From assembly GCA_963976625.1 (NCBI GenBank), contig CAXBLA010000001.1, positions 62,001-126,000 on the forward strand: DNA of 64,000 bases. The letters are read 5' to 3'. A model generated the notes under the pieces. That model was not told the origin of the DNA and searched no databases. It worked only from the letters and a program-made list of their open reading frames with translations. This document shows, piece by piece, positions 51,001-58,391 of the stretch; position 1 is the first letter of the stretch; every line of letters starts with the position of its first letter. This DNA is from UBA1924 sp963976625 (GTDB taxonomy: Bacteria; Planctomycetota; Phycisphaerae; Phycisphaerales; UBA1924). The position numbers and the translations under genes are program-made.

Positions 51001-51688
51001 GTTGCTTGGCGATGCCGTCGCCATCGCCCCGCCCGCGGCTCCGTCGCTCACGCGGCGATCGGGCGACAACTTGCTCGTCGTGGGCCCGCAGTCAGAGCCC
51101 GCGATCGGGATGCTCGTATCGGCAGCCGTTACCTTCGCGATGACCCCGTCTGCGCGGGTGGTCTTTGTGGATCCAACGCCCGAAGATGATCCACAGCACC
51201 GGGTCGCCCAGGCATTTTTCAAAGCCAGAGGTTTGCCCATCGAAGTGTTGCCGGTTTCGGCCGCTGGGGATGTCGTGTCCGACATGAATCAGCTGGTCGA
51301 AGAACGGGGCGACAGCGGCGGGGACCCCGTCCTGCTCGTGCTCGCTGGGCTGCATCGTATGCGATCACTCCGCAAAAGCGACGATTACAGCTTCTCGCTC
51401 GATGAAACCCCGTCATCGCCAGACAAGGACCTAGCCAACATCCTCCTCGAAGGCCCCGCCAAAGGCATCTGGTGCGCGGCTTGGTGCGACAACCTGAGCA
51501 ACCTCGAGCGGGCCATGGACCGATCAGCGATCCGAGAGTTCGGGCTCCGCGCGCTCATGCAGATGAGCGCCTCCGATTCGACCATGCTCATGGACAAGTC
51601 GACCGCATCCACACTCGGCGAGAACCGAGCCCTTCTCGTCGACGATGTCTCCGGCGAGAGCGTGAAGTTCCGCCCGGTGCAGCTCTGA
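48068..51688 (+). CDS. giant FtsK/SpoIIIE-family ATPase with coiled-coil N-terminus (type VII secretion-like)
   Basis: A 1206-residue ATPase. ATG 48068 is chosen (AGGGA upstream); GTG 48029 is an alternative. Residues of about 30-400 are a long coiled coil rich in A, K, E and R. A first ATPase-like region (about 430-600) lacks a P-loop. The central FtsK domain has Walker A GRTGSGKST near 710-718, YLVDFKKGVEFKAY, Walker B LLLLIDEFQEF near 812-822 and RQGRAFGVHVVLGSQ. A third region begins LLVVGPQSEPAIGML and lacks the P-loop lysine. This three-domain plan resembles EccC/EssC, but no transmembrane segment or FHA domain is visible. Confidence 0.88.
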   Translation: MSNHDRLGYDEQALAFASLIASLDTYIEAIAGAETQCDQAARSAKAALERSTKAAKDKRAKLSSQIEAQHAEAHAKISAKLDSRLVAAKQDRQREEGVARSDYQEKVAREKRAWSERVWLAETVLESNLLNEERAHKQQVTTLNTCSKSIETLEKNLITIIGPSMVKRITDLPIDPTPNASTIGLDELNELLEDAQQAVDAYPAGGILNAIRGRAKRIELAHKARIKIEHVRKISESVWMRLELEHEQRLTEIRANHAAEIAKGDQTLRVTTKDFDRKAGALVKSASEAFETRRADAQSRFDQEIEKLTSWRTEQAEKFDERYNASVASAQSQHDEQARGAQSTLESARSVHESDLLATARPAIEQLNKTREQCERANKDWEQLPGEDQPVEVPRVLPIVRTHLDLSARLDRIDPAVREQLAVTAQLEHPGVLAMPGPKSLLIRHDSNSRDAALSTMRMAMTRILAAFPARKARFVMGDPIGIGQSFAGYMRLSDLDPSPVGQKIWAEPQHIERQLQDLTEHMQMVIQKYLRADYATIEDYNAAAGEIAEPYRFVIIADLQEALTDGGAARLKSILESGPRCGVYALLCVENTHSMPADLQNSLESTAVELNIEQGVPRFADQRYDGVTTSLDAEPSDKLTAAILDRVAIASAEAGRVEVPFDRLAPEVGEDWSRRCDDELVVPLGRFGAQKNQELRLGIGTRQHALIAGRTGSGKSTLLHVMITAAAMWYSPDELQMYLVDFKKGVEFKAYTGGRLPHVRAIAIESDREFGLSVLKRLDDELTARGELFRKLGAQNLQSARELAPDEQLPRLLLLIDEFQEFFTEDDEVSSEATLLLDRLVRQGRAFGVHVVLGSQTLSGAYSLARSTLGQIGVRIALQCSETDSYLILGEDNNAARLLERPGEAIYNNAGGLIEGNSPFQTAWLPDEQRNEMLDRLPPDPRDRPQTVVFEGNKPAEFEKSLVAFNKAYAERTSPKLLLGDAVAIAPPAAPSLTRRSGDNLLVVGPQSEPAIGMLVSAAVTFAMTPSARVVFVDPTPEDDPQHRVAQAFFKARGLPIEVLPVSAAGDVVSDMNQLVEERGDSGGDPVLLVLAGLHRMRSLRKSDDYSFSLDETPSSPDKDLANILLEGPAKGIWCAAWCDNLSNLERAMDRSAIREFGLRALMQMSASDSTMLMDKSTASTLGENRALLVDDVSGESVKFRPVQL

Positions 51689-51760
51689 TTGATCAGGCGA
51701 GCTTCTCATGCTGGTGTCGAAAGCCTCAGTAAAAATACTATCGCGTGCTGCAAATAGAAA

Positions 51761-51786
51761 AGGGATCAGCGTTTATGCTGACCCCT
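51761..51786. terminator. hairpin between the FtsK-like gene and tRNA-Phe
   Basis: AGGGATCAGC and GCTGACCCCT form a stem with one mismatch and a 6-base loop, flanked by A-rich sequence on the left. It lies between the convergent ATPase gene and tRNA-Phe and could end either transcript, but the U tract is short. Confidence 0.4.
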
Positions 51787-51820
51787 TCTGCGTGTTGCGG
51801 TTCTTTGCAAAGTGAACCAA

Positions 51821-51893
51821 TGGGCATACGCGGACTTGAACCACGGACACCGGCATTTTCAATGCCGTGCTCTACCAACTGAGCTATATGCCC
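51821..51893 (-). tRNA. tRNA-Phe (GAA)
   Basis: The minus strand folds into a full cloverleaf: acceptor GGGCATA with TATGCCC, D arm GCTC-AGTTGGTA-GAGC, anticodon stem CGGCA/TGCCG with loop TTGAAAA giving anticodon GAA, and T arm CGTGG-TTCAAGT-CCGCG. The discriminator is A and the CCA end is not encoded, so it is added after transcription. Confidence 0.97.
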
Positions 51894-52065
51894 CTGTGTA
51901 TTCATCGGCCGAAACCGTCAATACCTTGGGCGAGGCTGGGCCTCGGGCTTAACAATACGCAAGAACCCGCCCGCGTCAACTCAAATCGAAAGCAAATGTG
52001 CCCCATCGGCCCGATGCGAACGCTTTCGGACGCTCGCGGGCTGTGCAATCGTCTGATAGTTCGGC

Positions 52066-52077
52066 TAAGATCACCGC
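52066..52077 (+). promoter_or_regulatory. GC-TAAGAT box before an ABC ATPase start
   Basis: TAAGAT at 52066-52071 lies 6 bases before ATG 52078, with no Shine-Dalgarno sequence. It fits the same leaderless pattern as other genes in the window. The -35 region is weak. Confidence 0.35.
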
Positions 52078-52962
52078 ATGAGCGACACCAATGAGCATGC
52101 ACAAACGAACACCTCTTCATCTGCCGATAAGCCATTGCTGGTCGTCGATGAGCTCAAGACCCATTTCCCGATCAGGAGTGGGCTGCTCCAGCGCGTGACG
52201 AGCCATTTCAAGGCCGTCGATGGCGTGTCGTTCCATATCAAGCCCGGCGAGACCCTCGGGCTCGTCGGCGAATCTGGCTGTGGCAAGACCACCGTCGGGC
52301 GGACGCTCCTCCGTCTCCAGCCAGCCTCAGGTGGTCGCGTGATCTTCAACGGGCACGATGTCTTCAATGCCTCAGGTCAAGAGCTCCAGAAGCTCCGCCG
52401 GGACATGCAGATCGTGTTCCAGGACCCCGCGGGATCGCTGAACCCACGCATGCGTATCGCCTCGATTGTCGGCGAGCCTTTGGTCATCCACAAGATGGTC
52501 TCCTCAAAGGAAGAGCTCCGTGAACGCGTCGAGAGCATCCTCGAACGCTGCGGCATGCCCCGAGCAGCCGCGGATCGTTACCCGCACGAGTTCTCGGGTG
52601 GTCAGCGCCAACGCATCGGCATCGCCCGGGCGCTCGCCCTCGAACCCAAGTTCATCGTCTGCGACGAGCCCACCAGCGCGCTCGATGTGTCGATCCAGGC
52701 CCAGGTGATCAACCTGCTGATGGACCTGCAGGAAGAGTTCGGGCTCAGCTACCTGTTTATCTCACACGATATGGCCGTGATCCAGCATGTGTGCGAACGC
52801 ATCGCGGTGATGTACAAGGGCAAAATCGTTGAGGAAGGCTCTCGCAACGAGATTATTGACAACCCGCAGCATCTCTACACCCAATCGCTGCTCTCGGCCG
52901 TCCCCGAGCCCGATCCGCACCGCAAGATCGAGCGAGTGACCTTTGACGGCGGGGCGATGTAG
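52078..52962 (+). CDS. peptide ABC transporter ATP-binding protein (OppF/DppF-like)
   Basis: A 294-residue ATPase. Walker A is GESGCGKTTVGRTLL, the Q-loop is MQIVFQDPAGSLNPRM, the signature is FSGGQRQRIGIARAL, Walker B is FIVCDEPTSALDV and the switch His is in LFISHDMAV. The block QDPAGSLNPRM and the C-terminal NPQHLYTQSLLSAVPEPDP are typical of oligopeptide/dipeptide uptake ATPases. No permease or binding-protein gene is adjacent; the downstream gene is an unrelated amino-acid exporter, so it must work with subunits encoded elsewhere. Confidence 0.92.
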   Translation: MSDTNEHAQTNTSSSADKPLLVVDELKTHFPIRSGLLQRVTSHFKAVDGVSFHIKPGETLGLVGESGCGKTTVGRTLLRLQPASGGRVIFNGHDVFNASGQELQKLRRDMQIVFQDPAGSLNPRMRIASIVGEPLVIHKMVSSKEELRERVESILERCGMPRAAADRYPHEFSGGQRQRIGIARALALEPKFIVCDEPTSALDVSIQAQVINLLMDLQEEFGLSYLFISHDMAVIQHVCERIAVMYKGKIVEEGSRNEIIDNPQHLYTQSLLSAVPEPDPHRKIERVTFDGGAM

Positions 52963-52964
52963 TG

Positions 52965-54200
52965 ATGCAGGCTTCGATCGGGATCAGCCCGCCTCGTCCA
53001 GACGAGCCGCGGGTGAGGTTCCTTGTTGAACTCGCCCGGGCTCTGGGCACCTATGGAACATCCTCCAACCGACTCGAAGAAGTGACCGCCGTGTGCGCCG
53101 CCGAGCTTGGCCTGCGCGCCCAGACCTTCTCCACGCCGACCTCGGTGTTTGTGTCCGTAGAGAGCGACGATAATCTGGCGACCTACCTCGCCCGTGTCAC
53201 ACCCGGCGAGGTGAACATCAACAAACTCATGCAGATTGATCGGTTGTTCAATCGGGTGATCGCCGAGGAACTCACCCCCGAAGAAGGCATTGTCCAGATC
53301 AAAGTGGTGGTCAATGAGGCTGCCCTCTATCCGATGTGGCTTACGGTGCTGTGCTACGGGCTCGTATCGGGCTGCGTGGGCAAGTTTCTCGGGGGCGGAT
53401 TCCATGAGATGATCGCGTCGGGGGCGATTGGTCTGGTTGTTGGCGTCTTGGTGCATTTCACCGGAAGCAAGCGTGAACTCTCTCGCCTGATGGAGTTCCT
53501 TTCGGGGCTCAGCGCGGCTTTGATCGCTGGGCTCTTCACAATCCCGTTCGCCGGCTACATGCCCGCGATCGCGGCCATCGCCGGCATCATCGTGCTCTTG
53601 CCCGGGCTTACGCTCACGGTGGCGATGGTCGAGCTGGCGACCAAGCATGTGGTGTCCGGATCCGCTAGGCTTATCGGCGCGATCATGGTCCTGTTGGTCA
53701 TCGGCTTCGGGGTGGTGATCGGGCAGGGTTTGTCCGAGTTTTTTATCGAGCAGCCAGAAATCACACAGCCCCATGCACTGGGCTGGCGGATCGAGGTCCC
53801 AGCGCTCTTCGCGGCCACACTGGGGGCCGTGGTTCTTTTCCAGGCTCAGTTTCGCTATGCCTGGGCGATGGTGATCGCTGGTTTTCTCTCGTTCTACTCC
53901 GCCCGTTACGGCACACACTACCTCGGGCTCGAAGCCGGGGCCCTCGGGGCGGCGATGGTGCTCGGGTGTGCATGTAATCTCTATGCCCGGACCTTCGATC
54001 GCCCGGCTGTCACCATGATGATGCCGGGGCTGCTGATGCTCGTGCCGGGATCCCTCGGGCTCAAGAGCCTGCAGCTCTTCCTCAAGAATGAGACCGTCGA
54101 CGGTGTGCAGTCCACCGTCACCGTCCTCGTCATTGGTGTGGCGCTGGTGGTTGGGTTGCTGCTCTCGAATGTGATCATGCCGCCGAGGAAAGTGCTCTAG
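52965..54200 (+). CDS. threonine/serine exporter (ThrE family)
   Basis: A 411-residue membrane protein. ATG 52965 follows the ABC ATPase stop (TAGTG); GTG 52962 would overlap it by one base. The N-terminal soluble part of about 130 residues has LGTYGTSSNRLEEVTAVCAAELG and SVFVSVESDDN, matching the DUF1212 section of ThrE. Ten or more hydrophobic segments follow, including ASGAIGLVVGVLVHF and IAAIAGIIVLLPGLTLTVAM, then the DUF3815-type second half. It exports threonine or serine using the proton gradient, and probably shares a transcript with the upstream ATPase gene. Confidence 0.88.
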   Translation: MQASIGISPPRPDEPRVRFLVELARALGTYGTSSNRLEEVTAVCAAELGLRAQTFSTPTSVFVSVESDDNLATYLARVTPGEVNINKLMQIDRLFNRVIAEELTPEEGIVQIKVVVNEAALYPMWLTVLCYGLVSGCVGKFLGGGFHEMIASGAIGLVVGVLVHFTGSKRELSRLMEFLSGLSAALIAGLFTIPFAGYMPAIAAIAGIIVLLPGLTLTVAMVELATKHVVSGSARLIGAIMVLLVIGFGVVIGQGLSEFFIEQPEITQPHALGWRIEVPALFAATLGAVVLFQAQFRYAWAMVIAGFLSFYSARYGTHYLGLEAGALGAAMVLGCACNLYARTFDRPAVTMMMPGLLMLVPGSLGLKSLQLFLKNETVDGVQSTVTVLVIGVALVVGLLLSNVIMPPRKVL

Positions 54201-54223
54201 CTGTTGCCGGCGTTAGGATTGCT

Positions 54224-54775
54224 CTAGCTCAGGGCCCGGTGCTGCTCGAGCAAATCCGAATACGAGCTGGCGATCGGCTCACCCAATGCGGGTAGGAAGG
54301 TCGCCTGGAGCAGTGTGGCTTGGTCTTGCGCTGTATCCATGTCTGCGTCGTCCTCGATCAGAATTTCGTATTCGAAAAACGAGCCGAGGTCCTGCACTTC
54401 GTCGAGGTGGATCCGCGTGGTGATCCCGCCATTGGTGTAGAGGTACAGCTCGCGGTTCTTTTCGACGGTGAGCCACACGGGCAGCGGGGCCTGACCGAAG
54501 CGTTCTTGGACCTGTGCGTGGGTATAGATCTGGTACTCCGAGACCTTTGCATCCACGCGGTTCTCGCGCTCGTAGAAGATGTACTCGATCGGCTCGGGCG
54601 AGCCCACGCCACGGTCCATGGCGATCGAGCTTCGGCGCTTGAGCCGCCCACGCGCAACATTGTAATAGGTGTCCGTCTGCTTGAGCTTGACCACACGCCC
54701 CGCGCCCATCTTCTGGCAGATGATGCGGGCGAGGTCGGGGTCGCGGAGTTCGGCTTTGAGTTCCAGATTCTTCAT
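54224..54775 (-). CDS. CYTH-domain protein (class IV adenylate cyclase-like)
   Basis: A 183-residue protein of the CYTH superfamily, metal-dependent enzymes on triphosphorylated substrates. It starts with the typical KNLELKAELRDP and has QTDTYYNVARGRLKRRSS, IYERENR-like FYERENRVDAKVS, and LDEVQDLGSFFEYEILIED near the end, which give the ELKAE and EXEXK-type acidic tunnel. Candidates are class IV adenylate cyclase or a thiamine-triphosphatase-like phosphatase; sequence alone cannot decide. It lies 21 bases upstream of the ligA 3' end on the same strand, so ligA and this gene may be cotranscribed. Confidence 0.85.
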   Translation of the reverse strand: MKNLELKAELRDPDLARIICQKMGAGRVVKLKQTDTYYNVARGRLKRRSSIAMDRGVGSPEPIEYIFYERENRVDAKVSEYQIYTHAQVQERFGQAPLPVWLTVEKNRELYLYTNGGITTRIHLDEVQDLGSFFEYEILIEDDADMDTAQDQATLLQATFLPALGEPIASSYSDLLEQHRALS

Positions 54776-54796
54776 TGTGTTCTGTATCGTCCATTC

Positions 54797-56986
54797 TTAA
54801 GCAGATTCATCGGCTGATCGGATCGATTCGAGCGTTTCCTTGGTTTTCGCCTCATCCCAGACCTCGATGCCTAGTGATTGAGCCTTGGTCAGCTTCGAGC
54901 CGGCTTTGGCGCCCGCGATCACAATATCGGTGTTCTTCGAGACCGAGCCCGAGACCTTCGCCCCGAGCGATTCGAGGATTTGGGCGAGCTCAGTACGGGT
55001 GGAATGCTCGAGCGATCCGGTGAGCACGATAGTCTTGCCCGTGATCGGCGAGTCGATGGTGGCTGAGGGATCGACAAAGTCGTGTGAGTTGAGATCGAGC
55101 TCCAAGGCTTTGAACTGCTCGAAGGTATCGAGCGCGGGCTTGGAATGGAGGTAGGCAAAGAACAGCGGGGCGGTATCCGCACCGAGCCCGGTCTCGTACT
55201 CAGATTCAATCTTGTCCTTGGTCCCGGTGAGCTCCTCGCGTTTCTTCTGGCTCATCCGGTTCACCGCCATCGGCATCAGCTGCCAGAGCTTCGCATCGAG
55301 CAGTTCGTGGTAACTCTTGAATACCTTGGCGAGCGACTTGGCGGTGGTCGCGCCGACATGACGGATGCCCATCCCCGAGAGCAGTTTCGAGAGCCCACGA
55401 CCCTTCGAGGCTTCGATCGAACTCAGCAGGTTCTCGACCTTCTTCTCGCCCAGTCGATCGAGTTCGAGGAGTGCCGCCTTGTGATCTTTGAGCCTAAATA
55501 TGTCGGCAAAGTGGTTGAGCGGGATATCCGATGCTCGGATGACATCAATCGTGGACTCGCCGAGCGTGTCGATGTCCATCTGGCGACGCCCCACAAACCA
55601 GACGAGCTTCTCGCGGATCTGGGCGGGGCACTCCGGGTTCATACACCGGCGGACGGTTTCGAGCTTCGGATCGTCGATCGCTTCTGGCGGCTCGATCTCG
55701 AGCGGCGACTGACAATCCGGACAGTGTTCCGGAGGCATGACCGGCGGCGCGTTCTTTGGTCGGTCTTTCTCGATCACCCCGACCACCTGCGGGATGATCT
55801 CCCCGGCCTTCTCGACCTCGACCAGATCGCCGATGTGCAGATCCCGCTGTCGGATCATGCCGTAGTTGTGCAGCGTGGCGTGGCGGACCTCTGTCCCCGC
55901 GAGCAACTGCGGATCGAAGGTCGCCCGGGGCGTGATCTTGCCCGTCTTGCCCACCTGGTGCTGCACATCCAGCAGGCGGGTCGTTTTCCGCTCCGCCGGG
56001 AACTTGTACGCGATGATCCAGCGGGGCGATTTGGAGGTTGTCCCGAGTGTGCTTTGTTGATCGAACGAATCGACCCGGATCACCACGCCGTCGGTCGCGT
56101 AATCGAGGGTATGGCGTACCTTGTCAATCCGGTGGATCGCCTCGATGATCTCGTCGGCACTGGTCGCCGTCGAACGATGTTCGCCGATCGGGAATCCGAG
56201 GGTGCGGAGCATGGTGCAGAACTCAGAGAATGACGGGGCGTATTGCGGATCACTGACCTCGCCCACGCCGTGGGCCAAGAATCCCAGATTCCGAGCCGCG
56301 GCCACCTTCGGGTCGAGCTGCTTGATGGTCCCCGCGCACGCATTGCGTGGGTTCATAAATAGATCGTCACCGGCTTCCTCGCGTTCATTGTTGATGCGCT
56401 CGAACTCTGAGAGCGGGATGTACACCTCGCCGCGGACCTCGAAGACCTCGGGCACGGAGTCCGCCGGCAGTTCGAGCGGCAGGGCTCGGATTGTGCGGAT
56501 CGCGTGCGAGACATCGTCGCCCTGCACGCCATCGCCCCGGGTCAGGGCGTGAATGAATCGCCCGTCTTCATATCGCACAGAGAGGGCGACGCCGTCGATT
56601 TTGGGCTCGCAGACGAAGGTGGATTCAGCAGCTGATCCAAAGAGCCCGGAATCGGATTCCGGATCGATTCCCATCGCCGCTTGGGTTTTCGTGATCCAGG
56701 CCCGGATTTCTTGTTCGTTATAGGTGTTGTCGATCGAGAGCATCGGAATCGCGTGGGCCATGGTGGTGAACCCATCGATCGGGGAGCCGCCCACACGGGC
56801 CGTGGGGGAGTTGGGATCGTGGAGTTCTGGGTGTGCTTCTTCGAGAGCTGCCAGCTCTGCGAGCAGCGCGTCAAACTCCGAGTCGCCCATGATCTGCCCG
56901 GCGTCGTTGTAGTACGCGTGGTTCGCACGCGAGAGCAGATCGCGCAGCTCAAGGATCCGAGATTTCTTGGAGGGTTTGGACGACAT
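54797..56986 (-). CDS. ligA: NAD-dependent DNA ligase
   Basis: A 729-residue enzyme that seals nicks using NAD. ATG 56986 (MSSKPSKKS) is used; ATG 56998 is an alternative. The Ia domain has HAYYNDAGQIMGDSEFDAL, the adenylation Lys is in CEPKIDGVALSVRYEDG (KIDG 129-132), and the core continues with EVFEVRGEVYIPLSEF, NPRNACAGTIKQLDP and TDGVVIRVD. The zinc finger is CPDC then CMNPEC. The helix-hairpin-helix part holds GMGIRHVGATTAKSLA and the BRCT domain starts at ITGKTIVLTGSLEHS. All parts are in the standard order. Divergent from folD, with 48 bases between the starts. Confidence 0.97.
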   Translation of the reverse strand: MSSKPSKKSRILELRDLLSRANHAYYNDAGQIMGDSEFDALLAELAALEEAHPELHDPNSPTARVGGSPIDGFTTMAHAIPMLSIDNTYNEQEIRAWITKTQAAMGIDPESDSGLFGSAAESTFVCEPKIDGVALSVRYEDGRFIHALTRGDGVQGDDVSHAIRTIRALPLELPADSVPEVFEVRGEVYIPLSEFERINNEREEAGDDLFMNPRNACAGTIKQLDPKVAAARNLGFLAHGVGEVSDPQYAPSFSEFCTMLRTLGFPIGEHRSTATSADEIIEAIHRIDKVRHTLDYATDGVVIRVDSFDQQSTLGTTSKSPRWIIAYKFPAERKTTRLLDVQHQVGKTGKITPRATFDPQLLAGTEVRHATLHNYGMIRQRDLHIGDLVEVEKAGEIIPQVVGVIEKDRPKNAPPVMPPEHCPDCQSPLEIEPPEAIDDPKLETVRRCMNPECPAQIREKLVWFVGRRQMDIDTLGESTIDVIRASDIPLNHFADIFRLKDHKAALLELDRLGEKKVENLLSSIEASKGRGLSKLLSGMGIRHVGATTAKSLAKVFKSYHELLDAKLWQLMPMAVNRMSQKKREELTGTKDKIESEYETGLGADTAPLFFAYLHSKPALDTFEQFKALELDLNSHDFVDPSATIDSPITGKTIVLTGSLEHSTRTELAQILESLGAKVSGSVSKNTDIVIAGAKAGSKLTKAQSLGIEVWDEAKTKETLESIRSADESA

Positions 56987-57021
56987 TCGTCCAATCATAT
57001 GGGCACGGATCGTCGTAAGGC

Positions 57022-57034
57022 TATGATGATCCGT
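57022..57034 (+). promoter_or_regulatory. GC-TATGAT box before folD
   Basis: TATGAT at 57022-57027 is followed by 7 bases and ATG 57035. It overlaps two nearby ATG codons (57023 and 57026), and its position argues that ATG 57035 is the true start of a leaderless folD message. The -35 is not clear. Confidence 0.4.
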
Positions 57035-57913
57035 ATGACCACCAAGATCATCGACGGCCGGGCATTGGCAACCGACTTCAGGGCACAGGTCGCACAGCGA
57101 TCCGCTGATCTCCGCGCCCGTGGGTTCGTCCCCAAGCTCGACGCGATCCTCGTTGAATCGGGCGACAACGGCGCTCGTGTCTACGCCCAGAACCAGGCCC
57201 AGACCTGCGAGACGCTGGGCATCGATTATGAGCTGCACACGCTCCCGATCGGGTCCGGGCAGGCCGAGATCGTTGCGAAGGTCAAAGAACTCAACGCAAG
57301 TGAATCGGCCCACGCGATCATGCTCCACATGCCCCTGCCCGATGGCGTCGATGCCTACCACATCCAAGAACTCATCTGCCCCGACAAAGATGTCGAGGGC
57401 GTGAACCCCGCGAACATCGGCAATGTGGTCTACGGGCGATCCATGCGTGCCCCGTGCACCGCGCTTGCGACACTTAAGCTCATTGATTCCACCGGGATCG
57501 AGCTCAAGGGCAAGCGATGCGTGGTCGTGGGGGCGTCGGCCGTGGTCGGGCGCCCGATCGCGGTGCTGTTGATGAACCGAGAAGCCACCGTCATCAGCTG
57601 CAACAAATACACCCAAGGCATGAAGGATCTCTGCCGATCCGCCGATGTCCTGATCCCGGCCGCCGGGGTCGCGGGGCTGATCACTGGGGAAATGGTCCGC
57701 GAAGGGGCCCTCGTGGTCGATGTCGGGGTCAACCGGATCAAGGGTGACGACGGGAAGTCGAAGACGGTCGGTGATGTCGATTTTGACGCAGTGAACGGGG
57801 TTGCCGGCTGGTTGAGTCCAGTCCCCGGGGGCGTTGGGCCGATGACAGTGGCGGTCCTGCTGCACAATGTGGTCGAGCTGGCCGAGGAATGTGCGGCTCG
57901 GAACACCGATTAA
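57035..57913 (+). CDS. folD: methylenetetrahydrofolate dehydrogenase/cyclohydrolase-like protein (FolD) lacking the catalytic lysine
   Basis: A 292-residue protein. The fold is clear: PLPDGVDAYHIQELICPDKDVEGVN, the nucleotide-binding VVVGASAVVGRPIAVLL, LITGEMVREGALVVDVGVN and VPGGVGPMTVAVLLHN. In FolD the Tyr-x-x-x-Lys motif (for instance Tyr50/Lys54 in Escherichia coli) supplies the catalytic Lys needed for cyclohydrolase activity. Here the site reads GARVYAQNQAQTCETLGI, with Gln in place of Lys. The PCTP motif is also altered to PCTA. The protein may be dehydrogenase only, or a diverged paralogue. Divergent from ligA. Confidence 0.88.
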   Translation: MTTKIIDGRALATDFRAQVAQRSADLRARGFVPKLDAILVESGDNGARVYAQNQAQTCETLGIDYELHTLPIGSGQAEIVAKVKELNASESAHAIMLHMPLPDGVDAYHIQELICPDKDVEGVNPANIGNVVYGRSMRAPCTALATLKLIDSTGIELKGKRCVVVGASAVVGRPIAVLLMNREATVISCNKYTQGMKDLCRSADVLIPAAGVAGLITGEMVREGALVVDVGVNRIKGDDGKSKTVGDVDFDAVNGVAGWLSPVPGGVGPMTVAVLLHNVVELAEECAARNTD

Positions 57914-57981
57914 GCACGCGTTGACGGCCGCAAATACGATATGCTGATCGTCGAATCGTTGACTCTCAGGAGAATGCACCA

Positions 57982-58314
57982 TTGAATCACACCATGGAAC
58001 ACACACTCGCCCTCATCGGCCCGCTGGGCACCACCGAGACCATCGTCATCGGGGTCATCCTCTTGCTCCTCTTTGGACGCAGACTCCCCGAGGTCGGACG
58101 GAGCTTGGGCCAGGGCATCGTGGAGTTCAAGAAGGGGCTCAAGGATGTCACCGACGACATCAAGAACGAGACGAGCGATGATTCTTCGTCCAAGTCGCCC
58201 AAGTTTGATTCTGCCAAGCCCCCCAAGAACCCGGATATGCTCGATTCGGCCAAGACGAGTTCGATGCCGGATCGCGAAGTGGTCCCCGTGAAGGAAACGC
58301 CTTCCGAAGGCTGA
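57982..58314 (+). CDS. tatA: twin-arginine translocase subunit TatA/E
   Basis: A 110-residue membrane protein of the Tat pathway for folded proteins. TTG 57982 is preferred over ATG 57994 because AGGAG lies 9 bases before it and 21 before the ATG. The segment GTTETIVIGVILLLLFGRRLPEVGRSLGQG contains the single membrane helix, the FGR hinge and the amphipathic helix; FKKGLKDVTDDI completes it. The tail is acidic and disordered. No tatC is adjacent. It lies 68 bases downstream of folD. Confidence 0.93.
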   Translation: MNHTMEHTLALIGPLGTTETIVIGVILLLLFGRRLPEVGRSLGQGIVEFKKGLKDVTDDIKNETSDDSSSKSPKFDSAKPPKNPDMLDSAKTSSMPDREVVPVKETPSEG

Positions 58315-58351
58315 TTCCTCGCTTGGGTGGATGATTTTTCAACTTTCAGCG

Positions 58352-58378
58352 TTGATTTCTCAGATCACGGGCTATGAT
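58352..58378 (+). promoter_or_regulatory. probable promoter of tRNA-Met
   Basis: TTGATT at 58352-58357 and TATGAT at 58373-58378 are separated by 15 bases. The -10 box lies 13 bases before the tRNA 5' end. The same TATGAT word occurs directly upstream of several protein genes here, which supports it as the housekeeping -10. Confidence 0.5.
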
Positions 58379-58391
58379 CAAAGCCCATTTC

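Noticed and set aside
51821..51893. tRNA-Phe as an integration site for a mobile element bearing the WXG100/FtsK operon
   Set aside because: No integrase, no direct repeat of the tRNA 3' end was seen within the window, and the operon has composition like its surroundings.
52875..53918. 347-codon minus-strand frame rich in His, Asp and Gln
   Set aside because: Antisense to the ThrE-type exporter membrane helices.
56987..58006. Minus-strand open frame that would extend ligA by about 340 residues into the folD region
   Set aside because: The extra residues lie antisense to folD, contain no ligase motif, and the ligA domain order is complete from ATG 56986.
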